Source: Conidiobolus incongruus B7586
Lineage: Eukaryota; Entomophthoromycota; Entomophthoromycetes; Entomophthorales; Conidiobolaceae
Reading direction: 5' to 3'
DNA: 23,831 nt
Assembly (NCBI GenBank): GCA_000697335.1
Contig: JNEM01008683.1
Location: 1-23,831, forward strand
The notes under the pieces are model-generated. The model did no database searches, was not told the origin of the DNA, and saw nothing but the letters and a program-made list of their open reading frames with translations. Positions 10,669-23,417 of this stretch are shown here, piece after piece. Made by a program: the position numbers and the translations under genes. Positions within the stretch are counted from its first letter, which is position 1. Each line of letters starts with the position of its first letter.

Positions 10669-13551
10669 ACTAAAAATTGGAATGGAGCTGTCTCAGTGTT
10701 GAAGAACATCGCCAACTTTCTAGTGAGTATACTATAATCGGTAATACCAACATTTGATAAATCATCCTTAGTATTCAATAAACTCGTCTGGATCTAATCC
10801 GGTAACTTTTTAATAATATTCTGTTGCGAAAACCGCGAATTCAACAGGATAAAGGTAGCGTAATAGTTGTTGTGACGGGTTACACGACCTATACTCTGAT
10901 TGACAGTTCTCATACATAAGTTTTCGTAATATGCTACACTGTTCTTTTTTGACCCGATTTGTTTTAATTGGTCCAACCATTCTGGTTTCTACTGCAGTTT
11001 CACATTGGTTTTGTTGAAGAGTGGTAGTCCTACAACAATGACACCTTGTCCTAATGCGTCTGAAAAATTAATATCTTCAGATAATTTGCCTCCTATGACT
11101 GATAGAAGGGCAGTTCCTTTGCAGCTGTCGAAGATGTGATCGCTATATTTACGTTCTTTGCATTTAGAAATCCAAGAATCGTAACTTTCCAGTACACTGT
11201 CCACTCTGTTGACATTGGTTGGTTCAACAAATGTCCGCTTCTTCTTGTCAATCTGTTCAAAAATACTCGGCTTGGAATACGCTGATTTCTTCCACCTGTC
11301 CATAATCTACTCCATTATTCTGTAACTCTGGAAGAATATTACTAAACCGTGTGGTATGATATTACAAGTGGTTATAGTAGTTCGTCCCAAATCGTCAAAC
11401 ATCTTGAAGTTAGACTGGTTGTTGAATGTGAATTTGAGTTCTTTGCTCATAGGTCCTTTAGACAGGGTCACAACTGATACATTCGCAGCTGACACCACAT
11501 GCCCCGATGTAATTTGGCAGATCCTGTCTCTGGGGATGGAGCTGCAAAGCTGCTAGGTGAAACCTTTCATAGGTTGCATTGTTGCTCCGATCATGATCAC
11601 GGATCGCGCCTCTTGTAGGATGGTTTCGAAATGGCTTAAGGGATCGATTAGTTGATACTCAAGTTTTTGCTCATCTTTCGTATTGGCAATGTTGACGTGA
11701 TCGTCTGAACTAGGGTAGCCGAAACATTCGAGTAATATGCAGAAATCGTGAATATGGGTTGCTAAAGATGAAGTATTAGCCAAGCAAATATTGTAAATTA
11801 TTTGTAATTATTAAATTACTCGAGGTAGTTTGAATATTAGCTATTGAATTTCTTTGTGCAGGATCTTTTAATAATACTTTTGTTGTAAATCCATGCAACT
11901 ACATTGAATTTGTATGGCAATTAATTGAATAAGAGATAATTACCTTTTTAGCTAATCTAGATTCCTTCAAATATCGAATCAAACTCAACCCATTTACTTG
12001 ATTCAATCTGAGACTAAATCCCAATTCAGTACTATTTAACACTTTCACTCCCAGTTCCTGAGTCTTGAACAGGTCTTTCCATCCATTCAACAGCAACAGA
12101 ATTTGCTTTAGAAAAACCACATTTTGTCCCTTCAATCGATTTCGGTACTTGTCCAAATACTTGCCAACTTGGTCCAGCGTACTCTGTATTTGAGCTAAAC
12201 TGAAGGACGTAGACTGGACAGATTCTATAGTATTGATTAAATCGTGAGCTTTGTCAATAATCACGATATTTTTCTCTAAATGAATCTCAGCCTCCTCTCT
12301 TGTCGATTTCGACAATAACATCGTGTACGGAATAGGTATCAAACGCGCATACTCACTCGACCTCTTAGTCCTGTAGTAGGGACAAATCCCCCGGTTTTGG
12401 CCCAATTTCACTAAGTCCTCGATATTTTGCACCTTCTCTAAGCACGCTTGCTGAAACTCAATCAGTCTGGGGCGTTAGGCAAATAGTAAACACAAAGACT
12501 CTTTGCAGCTGTGGAGCTACTCTACAAGTCTGAGCATTTGTCATTAGTCAATTCTACCTGATCCCTGTAGCTCTTACACACACTATCATTAATGCAGAAT
12601 TGTTTTCGTGACATTAATGGAATGTTGTTGATTTTACTGCTAGTGCTGATATAAGTACGATTGAGGTCTCTGTTGAATTGACTCAGTTGGTTGTGGGTTC
12701 TAGTACCATAGTAAATCTAATCATATCGTTAAATGAGTTGATCAGTAATTGAATTGATATTATTACATTCGTAAAGTTTAACAAATTGTAATTATCTTCA
12801 CTCTTTTCTAAGAGAAGATTATCTTGATATCCTTGGTCAATTGCTTCAAATCTATTTCTAATTAATAAACAATAAAGTTTATATTGATTTTCTAATTATT
12901 TTTGTATCAATTCTTTCACTTTATCGGTATCAGTTACCATTTCATCATTTAATTTGGGATCTTTTTAGTAATATCCATCGAACAAAAACTCATCTTCGTC
13001 TTCTTGGGATTCTAATACGGTGTGATCCTTCTTTAATCTCTTGTTTTAATATGATTCGCTTTCAAATGCTCTATAACGTCTCAATCCCGCATTATCCCTA
13101 TTCAAACTCTCTTTCACAAGGTCCTAAATTCTTTCATAATCCTTCTGAGCTTGCGTCTTGATATGACCTTTAGTGATTTGCTTTAACTGATTCGATAATT
13201 CCTCATTCTCTTCGGTTGTTTCAGCATTTTCTGAAGTCGCTTCACCTTTGAGTCTAAGATTATGATGTTCCAAAAGTCATTGTAAACTTGAGCAAATTAA
13301 CATGAGAGATTTACCCTAATCAATGTATTAACATTGTATTTATTATAAGATATAATACGATTTACAGTTCCTATAGGTGATTCTATAATACCAATTTTTC
13401 CAGTATTCAAAATCTCATAAATACGCTTCATCGGATTTAACTGGGTGGGGTAAGGATTGAATGGGAAGTGGTACGGCTACAGTTGATTCCACACTTCGTC
13501 AGTAACTATAAAATTGAGGAAATCTTCATCATCAGAGAATAAATCAGTCAT
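10662..13551 (-). pseudogene. CHL1: CHL1/DDX11-type iron-sulfur DEAH helicase, decayed
   Basis: Homolog of the XPD-like 5'-3' helicase Chl1/DDX11, which acts in sister-chromatid cohesion and fork repair. Exons on the minus strand are 13551-13366, 13315-12767, 12716-11944, 11898-11820 and 11761-10662, with introns of 50, 50, 45 and 58 nt that keep GT-AG ends. Visible parts, in order: FPFNPYPTQ, Walker A as SPIGTGKS, motif Ia as IYYGTRTHNQLSQF, four Fe-S cysteines (QFC, DKC, LCVYY, ICPYY), Walker B as IIDKAHDLI, GATMQP, GGKLSEDINFSD and NQSIGRVTRH. There are eleven in-frame stops (seven TAG, three TAA, one TGA), including 13479-13477, 13279-13277, 12524-12522, 11555-11553, 11309-11307, 10991-10989 and 10796-10794. 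One frameshift lies near 12470. Walker A Thr is Ile and DEAH is DKAH, so even a read-through product should be inactive. The last stop overlaps the 3' end of the methyltransferase. Confidence 0.88.
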
Positions 13552-13979
13552 TTTCTAATTTATTATTTGTGAAAAAATAAGATAATTGATATTGGTGTTA
13601 ATTGAGTTCTAATTTATTAACGTATGCTGTATCTTTCAGTTTTATGGGTTTTTATGGATAAGCATTGATTAATATTTCCATAAACAATTTATTAACTGAA
13701 AAAAAATCTATATATAATATGTTTAAGCCCTGATTTGCAAATTATCCAATTAAAGTTATTTATATTATTAAAATATTTTAATATAAAAAATAAGTTAAAT
13801 AATAGCAAATTGAATTTTTATTAAATCCTAAATCATACAGCAGGAAAATATTAGTTAATATAATGCAACAATATCTTCGAGTAATGTTATTTATGTTAGG
13901 TGCGAATCTACGGAGGCTTATAGTACATAGAAATGCGACAGAGGATAAGGTATTAACGACGGAAATGCTAAGATGGTTA
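13552..13979. other. Intergenic DNA between the demethylase and the helicase pseudogene
   Basis: AT-rich spacer of 428 bp between two minus-strand genes. It should contain the demethylase 3' UTR and the former helicase promoter. A TATATATAAT word sits near 13710. Nothing else was seen. Confidence 0.45.
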
Positions 13980-15971
<1,992 letters not shown>

Positions 15972-16641
15972 TTATTAATTCCCAGATAAAATATACAAAT
16001 ACAATAATAATAAACACAATTCTTATATTATGAAATTAATAAGTTATCAGACAGAATAAAGTGATGAACTATATAGAATAAAAGAGATAATGCTCAATAC
16101 AAGTAATGAATTATTCCAACACTAATATTTTACACTTGTTAAATGCTAAGAAATTAATAAGAGTTTAATATTTTGATATTTTTTCTTAACTCTTTCCAAC
16201 TTTTGAATACCTGCAATTCCCAAATTGAGTAATTTTTAAAATCAAAAGGGTTTGAAATTATTCAAACAATTTCATAGATTATGAAATTATTTCAGTTTTA
16301 TTTTACTAAAGCTTTAATATTTAATTTTAATTAATAATAGTTAGAATAGATTGTTTATGAATGATTTAATATACCATTAATATTTTATTCAAATTGAACT
16401 TTTAATTAATTTTTATTTAATAATATTTGAACCCTTTAAATTTTTTTATTTTTTTTCTATTGGAAAATAAGGTTCTATATAATTTAATCCAATTTGAATT
16501 TATAATATTGCCAGAATGATTTAAAAATTAGAGTGAAGGTTAATTATTTATTATTCATTATAAATAATATTAGCGTCATTAATTTTGTTTGGAAAGCTTT
16601 GATACTGTATAATGGAGGTTATTGCTAAATACAGGAAGACT

Positions 16642-16651
16642 ATCACGTGAT
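16642..16651. promoter_or_regulatory. Palindromic E-box ATCACGTGAT
   Basis: A perfect 10-bp palindrome with a CACGTG core lies 232 bp upstream of the coiled-coil gene. CACGTG is the site of fungal bHLH factors such as Cbf1. The GC-rich core stands out in this AT-rich region. Function is inferred from the motif alone. Confidence 0.35.
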
Positions 16652-16756
16652 ATGAAAGCTTATCAGATCAAGCATCCCATAATTATTTTATCAATAATTT
16701 GGAGTCAAATTAAATGAACTTAATACGAAATCTCTCTAATTATAATATTGAATATC

Positions 16757-16765
16757 TATATATAA
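16757..16765 (+). promoter_or_regulatory. TATA-like element
   Basis: TATATATAA lies 118 bp upstream of the start codon at 16883, a usual distance for a fungal TATA box. In AT-rich DNA such words are frequent, so support is weak. Confidence 0.3.
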
Positions 16766-16882
16766 TATAAACTTTTCATATCTTCCAATCATTTATCATA
16801 TATTTTTATCATACAGTTTAATTATAATAAATAAAGACTAATTAATTCATTCTAATTTTTCTAAGCTTTACTGATATTGATA

Positions 16883-18329
16883 ATGAGTAATTCAAACAAA
16901 AATACTAAAGGGTCTAGAGATTTCTTTAGTCCATCTCCGGTGTCTGAATTTACACAATTCTCTGATAATGCAAGTACTATCTCACTGATAAATACTAACA
17001 CACGATATGCTCACATTCAAAAGAGATATGAGGATTCTTTTCAACAAAGTGAACTAAAAATTCAGGAGCTTGAAAATGAATTTGAAGAATTGCAACAAAC
17101 TTTCGATGGAGCAGTATCTGTCCTTGAAGACATCAAAATGAACCGGGATGAAGAGAGTGCATATTACGAGAGTTTGATAGATCGAGAAATGCAGCAGATG
17201 ACTGATATTGCCGAGAAAAAGGAAATTGGCACACGTCATATTCAATCTCAAAGAGATACCTTTCTTAAAAATATGGAGCTAAAGTTAGCCGAATTAAATG
17301 ATGAATTTATCAGAGAAAAATTGCGTATGAAAAAAGCTTTTAAAGAACTCCAAGGCATTAAAGCATTACAAGCTAAGCTATTCAGTGCTTATGAACTACT
17401 AAACTCTACAAATGATAATGAGCAGCCAAGAGAAGATTTGAGCAAGTTGGAGGAGCTGAAAAATCAAAATAAAGCTTTTCAAAGTAGAATTTCCGTTTTG
17501 GAGAACCAGATTGAGCGTGCAATGTCCGAAAAAATGAATGAATTCAACTCTCCTTCAACGTTATCTTTGGCTGACGAACTCAGAAGATCTAGCTTTTCTT
17601 CAATGGACCCTAATTCTATTAAGTTGACAACTCTCAACTCCATCACTCCATTATTTAAATCAGAAGAAAATACCTATAAAACAAGCCAGCTTTTAAGAGA
17701 AAACCAGGGCTTAAAACAACAACTCAATGCCAATTATTCTCCTGGGCTATTATTAGGACCAAGGTCAAGATCAAATTCTGATCTCTCTCCTTTTCTGTCA
17801 ACCAAACGACTTTTGTCATCCATCACCATTCCTGCGAATTCATCTCCTTCCGATTTGATGAAAAAATATAGAGAGCTTGAAGACCAGTTAAAAATATCTG
17901 AAAAGAATGAAAATCATAGTAAGCCAACATTATATCATCCTCATTTTATCATTTTAGACTAAATTTTTACTAGTGATTAATACGATTAAAAAACTTCGTG
18001 AAATTAATCCCATTAATACTTCATTTCAGAAAATGGATGACACATTAAACATGTCTAACTTGTGTTATTTTGGTGATAATATAGAATTATTAATCAAGAA
18101 TGCTCAAATTCAATTTAACTCTTTTCAGTCCCAGCTACAATCCGACCCAAAATGGCATCAGAGCCAATCTTATACCATATCCTACAATATAACATTGATA
18201 CTGAAATCAACACTATTTCCTATAGCTACATGTATTGGAATAGTTTTAGGTATTGTTATTTTTCATATGATTGCCCATTTCTATCCTGAGCTCAAACTAA
18301 TCCTAATTGAAAATTTTTCACGTCGTTAA
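16883..18329 (+). CDS. Tail-anchored coiled-coil protein, two exons, unrecognised
   Basis: Exons 16883-17918 and 17974-18329 are joined across a 55-nt GTAAGC...ACTAG intron that holds an ACTAA branch-type motif 12-16 nt before its end. The product is 463 residues. Without splicing the frame would stop after a few codons and the downstream open frame would lack a start. Residues 1-40 are Ser/Asn/Thr-rich. Residues about 42-175 are a long heptad-like coiled coil rich in Glu, Lys, Gln and Leu, with further short helical stretches near 190-220 and 325-365. A Ser-rich linker (about 225-325) includes RSRSNSDLSPF. One strongly hydrophobic segment (about 425-446, LFPIATCIGIVLGIVIFHMI) lies 17 residues from the C-terminus, the layout of a tail-anchored protein with its coiled coil in the cytosol. 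A golgin-like tether or a nuclear-envelope/spindle-pole linker is possible. I could not assign a family. Confidence 0.8.
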
Positions 18330-18894
18330 CAGTATATCCAAGATTGAGGTTGACCTATTAACCTGTCACATCCAGGTTATTTAAATATCATTTAGCTCTA
18401 TATCCTATTTTCACTGACAAAGTCTTACTTGATTCTCCGACTAAACACTAATCAACAATAATTTGCTTTACCACTGTGTATATATGTAAAATAAACAAAT
18501 ACTTTTACCTCTTGAATCAATTTTCATGCTAATATATATTTTCTAAATCAAATCCGAAATAGTATAATCCGGTTTATCAATTTGAGAAATGTTTAAGAAT
18601 TCTTAATAATACTTAATTGAATTTATTATTTGATATAATTTAGAGTGTAGGATTAAGACTCAAAAATATAAGTTGATTGATGATTTAGTTGATTATATAT
18701 TGAATATTAAATTTTAAAAGTTAATATTTGAATATGAAAGAAAATATATAGGTTAAAAAGAAAAAAATTAGAATTATGGAAAAAAAGAAGGATAATTGAA
18801 ATAAGTAGATAGTGATCTGAGAAAATAACAAAAATTTATATGAAAGAGTAAATGTAAGTTTTATTAACATAAGATCCAATTAATTTAATTTCAA
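18330..18894. other. Intergenic DNA, 3' flank of the coiled-coil gene
   Basis: AT-rich spacer between the coiled-coil gene and tRNA-Ile. Apart from the paired AGGTT/AACCT stems at 18347-18378, nothing was seen. Confidence 0.45.
18347..18378 (+). other. Alternative hairpins just after the coiled-coil gene
   Basis: AACCTG at 18360-18365 can pair with CAGGTT at 18373-18378 (6 bp, 7-nt loop), or its AACCT part can pair with AGGTT at 18347-18351 (8-nt loop). The structure begins 18 nt after the stop codon, so it would lie in the 3' UTR. Confidence 0.3.
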
Positions 18895-18968
18895 GCTCCC
18901 ATAGCTCAGTTGGTTAGAGCGTGGTGCTAATAACGCCAAGGTCACAGGTTCGATCCCTGTTGGGAGCA
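18895..18968 (+). tRNA. tRNA-Ile (anticodon AAT)
   Basis: A complete intronless cloverleaf. The acceptor stem pairs GCTCCCA (18895-18901) with TGGGAGC (18961-18967), with discriminator A at 18968. The D arm is GCTC-AGTTGGTTA-GAGC. The anticodon stem is TGGTG/CGCCA, with one G-T pair, around loop CTAATAA, giving anticodon AAT, read as IAT after deamination. The T arm is ACAGG-TTCGATC-CCTGT. Internal A box (TAGCTCAGTTGG) and B box (GGTTCGATCC) promoters are intact. CCA is not encoded, as usual for eukaryotic nuclear tRNA genes. Confidence 0.97.
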
Positions 18969-18972
18969 TCTC

Positions 18973-18977
18973 TTTTT
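18973..18977 (+). terminator. RNA polymerase III terminator of tRNA-Ile
   Basis: A run of five T begins 5 nt after the tRNA discriminator base, the standard Pol III stop signal. Confidence 0.85.
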
Positions 18978-19443
18978 ACCACCAGACATATTTTAATATT
19001 TATTACATTTTTCTTTATTTTTTTTAATCATTATTTCCAAGTCTAAATAAATAGTTTTTGGCTCAAATGCATTTCAATTCAAATTTCAAATATTTTAATT
19101 TTTATAAATATAATAATTGATAGACATACATTTGATATCAATTTTTTGATAATATAAATGATTATTAGTTTTACCATTAATTTATATTTACTATTATAAT
19201 TTGACCTTTCTATTTGATTATATATTCATTTATTTATCAAAGTTGTTATTAAAATACATTTTTATAAACTTTAACTAATGGGTAAAATAATTAAGAACTA
19301 ATAATAATATAAGTATATTAACATATTTAATAAATGATATAAATATTGATTCATTTATTGAATTTATGTTCGGAATATCAATGTACAAATCACAAAAATT
19401 TAAGCAAATTAAAATGAGTAATATAAAATAAAAGTTACATGAA
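18978..19443. other. AT-rich spacer between tRNA-Ile and RTF1
   Basis: A 466-bp AT-rich stretch containing the 3' flank of RTF1 (minus strand). Short open frames here are rich in Ile, Asn and Tyr, as random AT-rich DNA gives. Nothing else was seen. Confidence 0.5.
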
Positions 19444-21138
19444 TTAATATTTGGATAATGGACTCGACAGATAATCATCTTTTGTCTTTAGAATTGCGAG
19501 TTGGAAATCACTTGGATGGTAAACAATATCGGAGGGATTAAGCTGATTAGATAAAATTCCTTGGTTGTTATCACAAAAATCATCAAGGAAGGATAAGGCA
19601 GATTTCTTGTTATTATCATGCTTGATAGGTGGGAATCGGGAATTATAATCAAATACCTTTTTGTCATACGATGATGTGTATAATTTTGTATTTAATTCTT
19701 CACTTGTGAATACAGGAGCACTGGTTGTTTTGGTCTCTATTTCACCTTCATTCTGTAGACGTTGCTGTTTGATTTTGGCATCATCGTGCTTTTTAGTCCA
19801 GAAGAAATTCTTAATCTTGTATGAATTGAGAATTGCATTTCTTTTTTGGGGATCAGTAATACTGTTGTTAACATTTTGCATTCTGAATCTTAAGGAAAGT
19901 GTTTGATTGTAGCAGTATTCAATTTCCGACTGTAAACTAGAAAATTTATAGGTGCCAGCAACTACTTGAGCATAGATATTAGGATCTCTACAGAATTTAG
20001 CAAATTGAGAAGCTTCATCGGAAGCTGTAAGTAAATCGGGATCCCTACTCAAATCGTTCTCATCAACTGGTTCAGAAGCTTCTAGATCGTTTAAATTATC
20101 TAAAATATGTGATATATCAAAGGATGTAGTGCCTTGATTGAGAAGCTCTTGGGCGTATAATTCAACTTCTTTTGCGCTAACCTTAGAATTAGATACTGTA
20201 TCAATTGGAATAGTCATAGTTCCAGATGGCATAAACTCCAAAACCACATTGTATTTTCTGGGGGCTCCATGAATATGTGTACCATTATTAGTAGATTCAG
20301 CAACTGTGACTTCAGTGATTTTACCAAGACAATAGCCATTTTGATCTGAACAATATTCCCCAGGAGTCACATTGATTCTGACAAAAGCATCGATAACTTT
20401 TTCTTTGAAATATGGTCTATTGGAATATTCACAGATTAATTCGCGAGTCAGTTGAATAGAACGAGCTTGATCAACAGTAAGTAAATCACTAGGCTGAAGT
20501 GGGCGAGAAGATTCAATATATTCATCATCATAATTATATCTGTCAGAATAGCTATTTCCTTGAATCTTGTTAAATCTACGTCTCTTTAATTCGTCTAAGT
20601 TTTGAGACTTGGTAGTATCTCTCCTATTAGACCTTCTATCGGATTGTTGAAGGTTCGCCATTGTAGAATTGACATTATTACGAACTTGAGCTAATTTCTG
20701 TTGAATTAAATCACTTTCTCTATCTTTTTCTTGCTGTTCTTCTAAGTCATATAAGTGAGCTTCATTATCCAAATTTGTCAATGGTTTTTTGGTATGTTTA
20801 GCAGCCTTATTTCCGCTGTCATCTTCGTCACTTGAACTTAAATCGCTATCGTGAGTTCTTGTATATCTGCCAGTTCTAAAGTTCAAATTCAAAAAATTAA
20901 AGGATGAATTAAAATCGAAATCAAAATAATAATACCTCCTTGATTTCCTTGAAGACTCAGCATTATCTCTTTTATTGTTATATTCATAAGAGTCATTGCT
21001 TGAAAAAGATTCATTGCTAAATCCAATATAATATTAATTTTAATGAAAAAATTAATTAATTAAAATAACTTACTTTTTATTATTAGATTTTGCAGGGGCA
21101 TTTCCCATTAACGCTAGAATTTCGTCATTTAAATCCAT
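19444..21138 (-). CDS. RTF1: RNA polymerase II-associated protein Rtf1 (PAF complex), three exons
   Basis: Exons on the minus strand are 21138-21074, 21016-20936 and 20875-19444, with 57- and 60-nt GT-AG introns, giving 525 residues (yeast Rtf1 is 558). Rtf1 belongs to the PAF elongation complex. It binds phosphorylated Spt5 through its Plus3 domain and promotes H2B ubiquitylation. The start MDLNDEILALMG resembles the acidic/Leu start of the family. Exons 2 and 3 join as SSRKSRRTGRYTR. An acidic Ser-rich stretch (about 58-68) and a charged segment follow. Plus3 (about 180-283) contains RSIQLTRELICEY, FVRINV, YCLGKITEV and YNVVLEF. The C-terminal part is Asn/Lys-rich with helical potential. 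An open frame could start at 20892 inside intron 2, but it would miss the conserved N-terminus, so the upstream spliced start is preferred. Confidence 0.9.
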
Positions 21139-23417
21139 TTTGTTATTATTAAATATTTTTTCTTTCAATTCTTTATTTCCCTTAACTCAAGTCAAATTTA
21201 TACTTTTATTCATTTTATGGGTTTGAATTTATTCATTTTGCATTAATCAAAATTCACCCAAATTAGCATTGATGATTTGTGTGCAATTTTAAATTGATAA
21301 AAATTTAATATAATATACAGTCTGATTATACTGAATTAATTAAGATAAATATGTAATTGCTTTTAACTAGTTTATATTTATAATATATTCATACTTTAAA
21401 ATTCTCAATTTCGTTTTTTATTTATAAAAAATAGTATATTCTTCCAATTCAACCTAATACAATAACATTGACTCGCACATTGATTATATTGTTTTAAAGT
21501 TATCAAGCGTGGTATTTAATTGAAATTAATGATAAATTGGTATTTAAAGTTCTTTTTAATTTTATATATATTTCCCTTTCGCAAATAATGCTAATATAGA
21601 TATTTAATATATTTAAGTTTATTGCCATCAGCAAATTCATATTTAGTTACCTATTAAATCCCATAGAGTTGAAATCTGTTTTAATCAGTTCCCACAAATA
21701 CAAAATTTCTTATTTTCATATAAAGGTTAATCCAATTTTCAAATTTGAATCTTAAATTGAATTGATTAAGCAATAATTCAACACACTCAGGTTTTATACC
21801 TGATTACTGTTCAATCGCTTTTCAAACAATTTATTCAATATTATCAAAGGTCCATTTATTTCTTAAATTAACAAGGTGAGTGTATATTCTTAATCATATC
21901 GTTTTTTATGATGAAAACCAATTTTCCAGTTCTGCTACTTAGTGCAGCCGTGCTGATACCAATACCCACTAGATTCCTGATCCTTTATTTTTATTAAAAT
22001 AAATTTACACTCAAGTTCCATTTCTAACTCATTATTCCTTTAGGTAATACCAACTTTGAGATCTGGATCTATAATTATTCAATAATAAAATATTTATTAT
22101 ACATTCATATAATTTTCACAACATTATCACTATTTTTATTATTTTTATTTATCTATTCCCTATTACAATTGTTTTCTGCTCTGCCGTTAATCATTAATAT
22201 CATTCTATTTTTTAAATATTACGCATTTAATAATTCTGAAACTAAAAATATATCTCCACACCTGTTCTCAAAATATATAATTTTTTCAATTATTGAACTA
22301 TTGTTTATCTAATACTATTCAAGTTAAATTCACAATTTAGTGTATTTTTTACTAAGAATAAATATAGTAACACTTTTTACACAATATTTCTAATTTCGAA
22401 TAATTGATTTATTTAATAATTTCAACTAGTTATTATTGCTTTATTTAGAAAGAGCAGATTTTAAAAAATATGAAAAAAATGTCAATTTTAATAATTGGAT
22501 TTCCATTTACTACGTTTATTATCAAGCCTTTTTACATTCGTATTTGATCTCCAATTAAACAAAATTTGAAAGATTTCAAATATAATCTTGATCAAATCAA
22601 TTGATGTTTGAATAATATAGTCTAGTTTCAAAAATAGTTTTAGATGTAATGATCAAAATATTCTAAATCAACATCAAATGATGAATACTGTGATAGTGTA
22701 ATAGAGTGAATGTAATAGAGATTAAATGTACATCAATTTTCCTGAATTTCAAAATTAGCTAGTCGTTAGATTTATCAATAACTCTTATAATTTTTTTCAT
22801 AGGTTTTGTATTTCTAAGTAATTTTAAAATAACCAGCTCTATAAATATTTGGATATTGTAGTATTTGTTGAAAAAATAACCAATTATACATTAACGAAAT
22901 TTTATCACTGCTTTTAAAATGTAAATTTATATATCTGAAATTTTGTAGATGAATTTTGATTATTTGTGTTATGTATGATTTAAATTTGGTGAAATAATAA
23001 TAATTCAAATATCATTAAATTTATATAAAATAATTTTGGTATAAAATCCTAAATTACAATCATTGTAATTAATTGTTTTTAATATATTGGCTAATTGATT
23101 AAAGGTCGATTTTTAAAATTTAAGTATATCATTAACAATTGTAATTAATATATTAAATAAAATGAATTATTATTGACTAATAATAAATTATTTAAAATTT
23201 ATGTTTTGATTTATGTAATGAATTATGTTTATTTAATTAGTTAACTATTTAAAGATCAATATATCAAAAACATATTGAATGGAACATTGGGTATTGTATA
23301 TTTGAATGTTGAAACTACAAATATTATAATATATATTGTACAAAGTTTATATCCAAATACTTTAGAAGGGAGGATTGAGATTTAAATATATTAGGGATAT
23401 TTTAATCCCCTATTTTA
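21139..23417. other. AT-rich region downstream of the window's last confident gene
   Basis: About 2.3 kb of AT-rich DNA that begins with the RTF1 promoter side (minus strand). It has one slightly GC-richer patch (about 21870-22070) and a small hairpin TCAGGT/ACCTGA at 21787-21803. No supported gene or RNA was found. Confidence 0.5.
21870..22070. other. GC-richer patch with a splice-like GTGAGT and short frames
   Basis: A stretch centred on 21930-21985 is markedly less AT-rich than its surroundings. On the plus strand, ATG at 21908 opens a 29-30-residue frame (MMKTNFPVLLLSAAVLIP...) that looks like a signal peptide. On the minus strand the same bases are also open, reading GIGISTAALSS. A GTGAGT lies just upstream near 21875. 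It may be a small exon, an RNA or nothing; no homology is recognised. Confidence 0.2.

Noticed and set aside
10662-13551. Reassigned code (TAA/TAG read as Gln), which would make the helicase intact
   Set aside because: GCV2, the methyltransferase, the demethylase, the coiled-coil gene and RTF1 all use CAA/CAG for Gln without internal stops, and end where the families end. The helicase also has a TGA and a TAG at Trp positions, a frameshift and dead catalytic motifs.
16883-18329. NudE-like dynein regulator
   Set aside because: The long N-terminal coiled coil suggested it, but the conserved NudE sequence was not seen and the C-terminal membrane segment does not fit.
21260-21330. U3-like C box (TGATGA) and D box (GTCTGA)
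   Set aside because: No terminal stem and no U3 A or B box nearby.
21908-21980. C/D box snoRNA (ATGATGA at 21908-21914, CTGA at 21953-21956 and 21977-21980)
   Set aside because: The bases outside the boxes cannot form a terminal stem, and the C-like box sits next to a T run.
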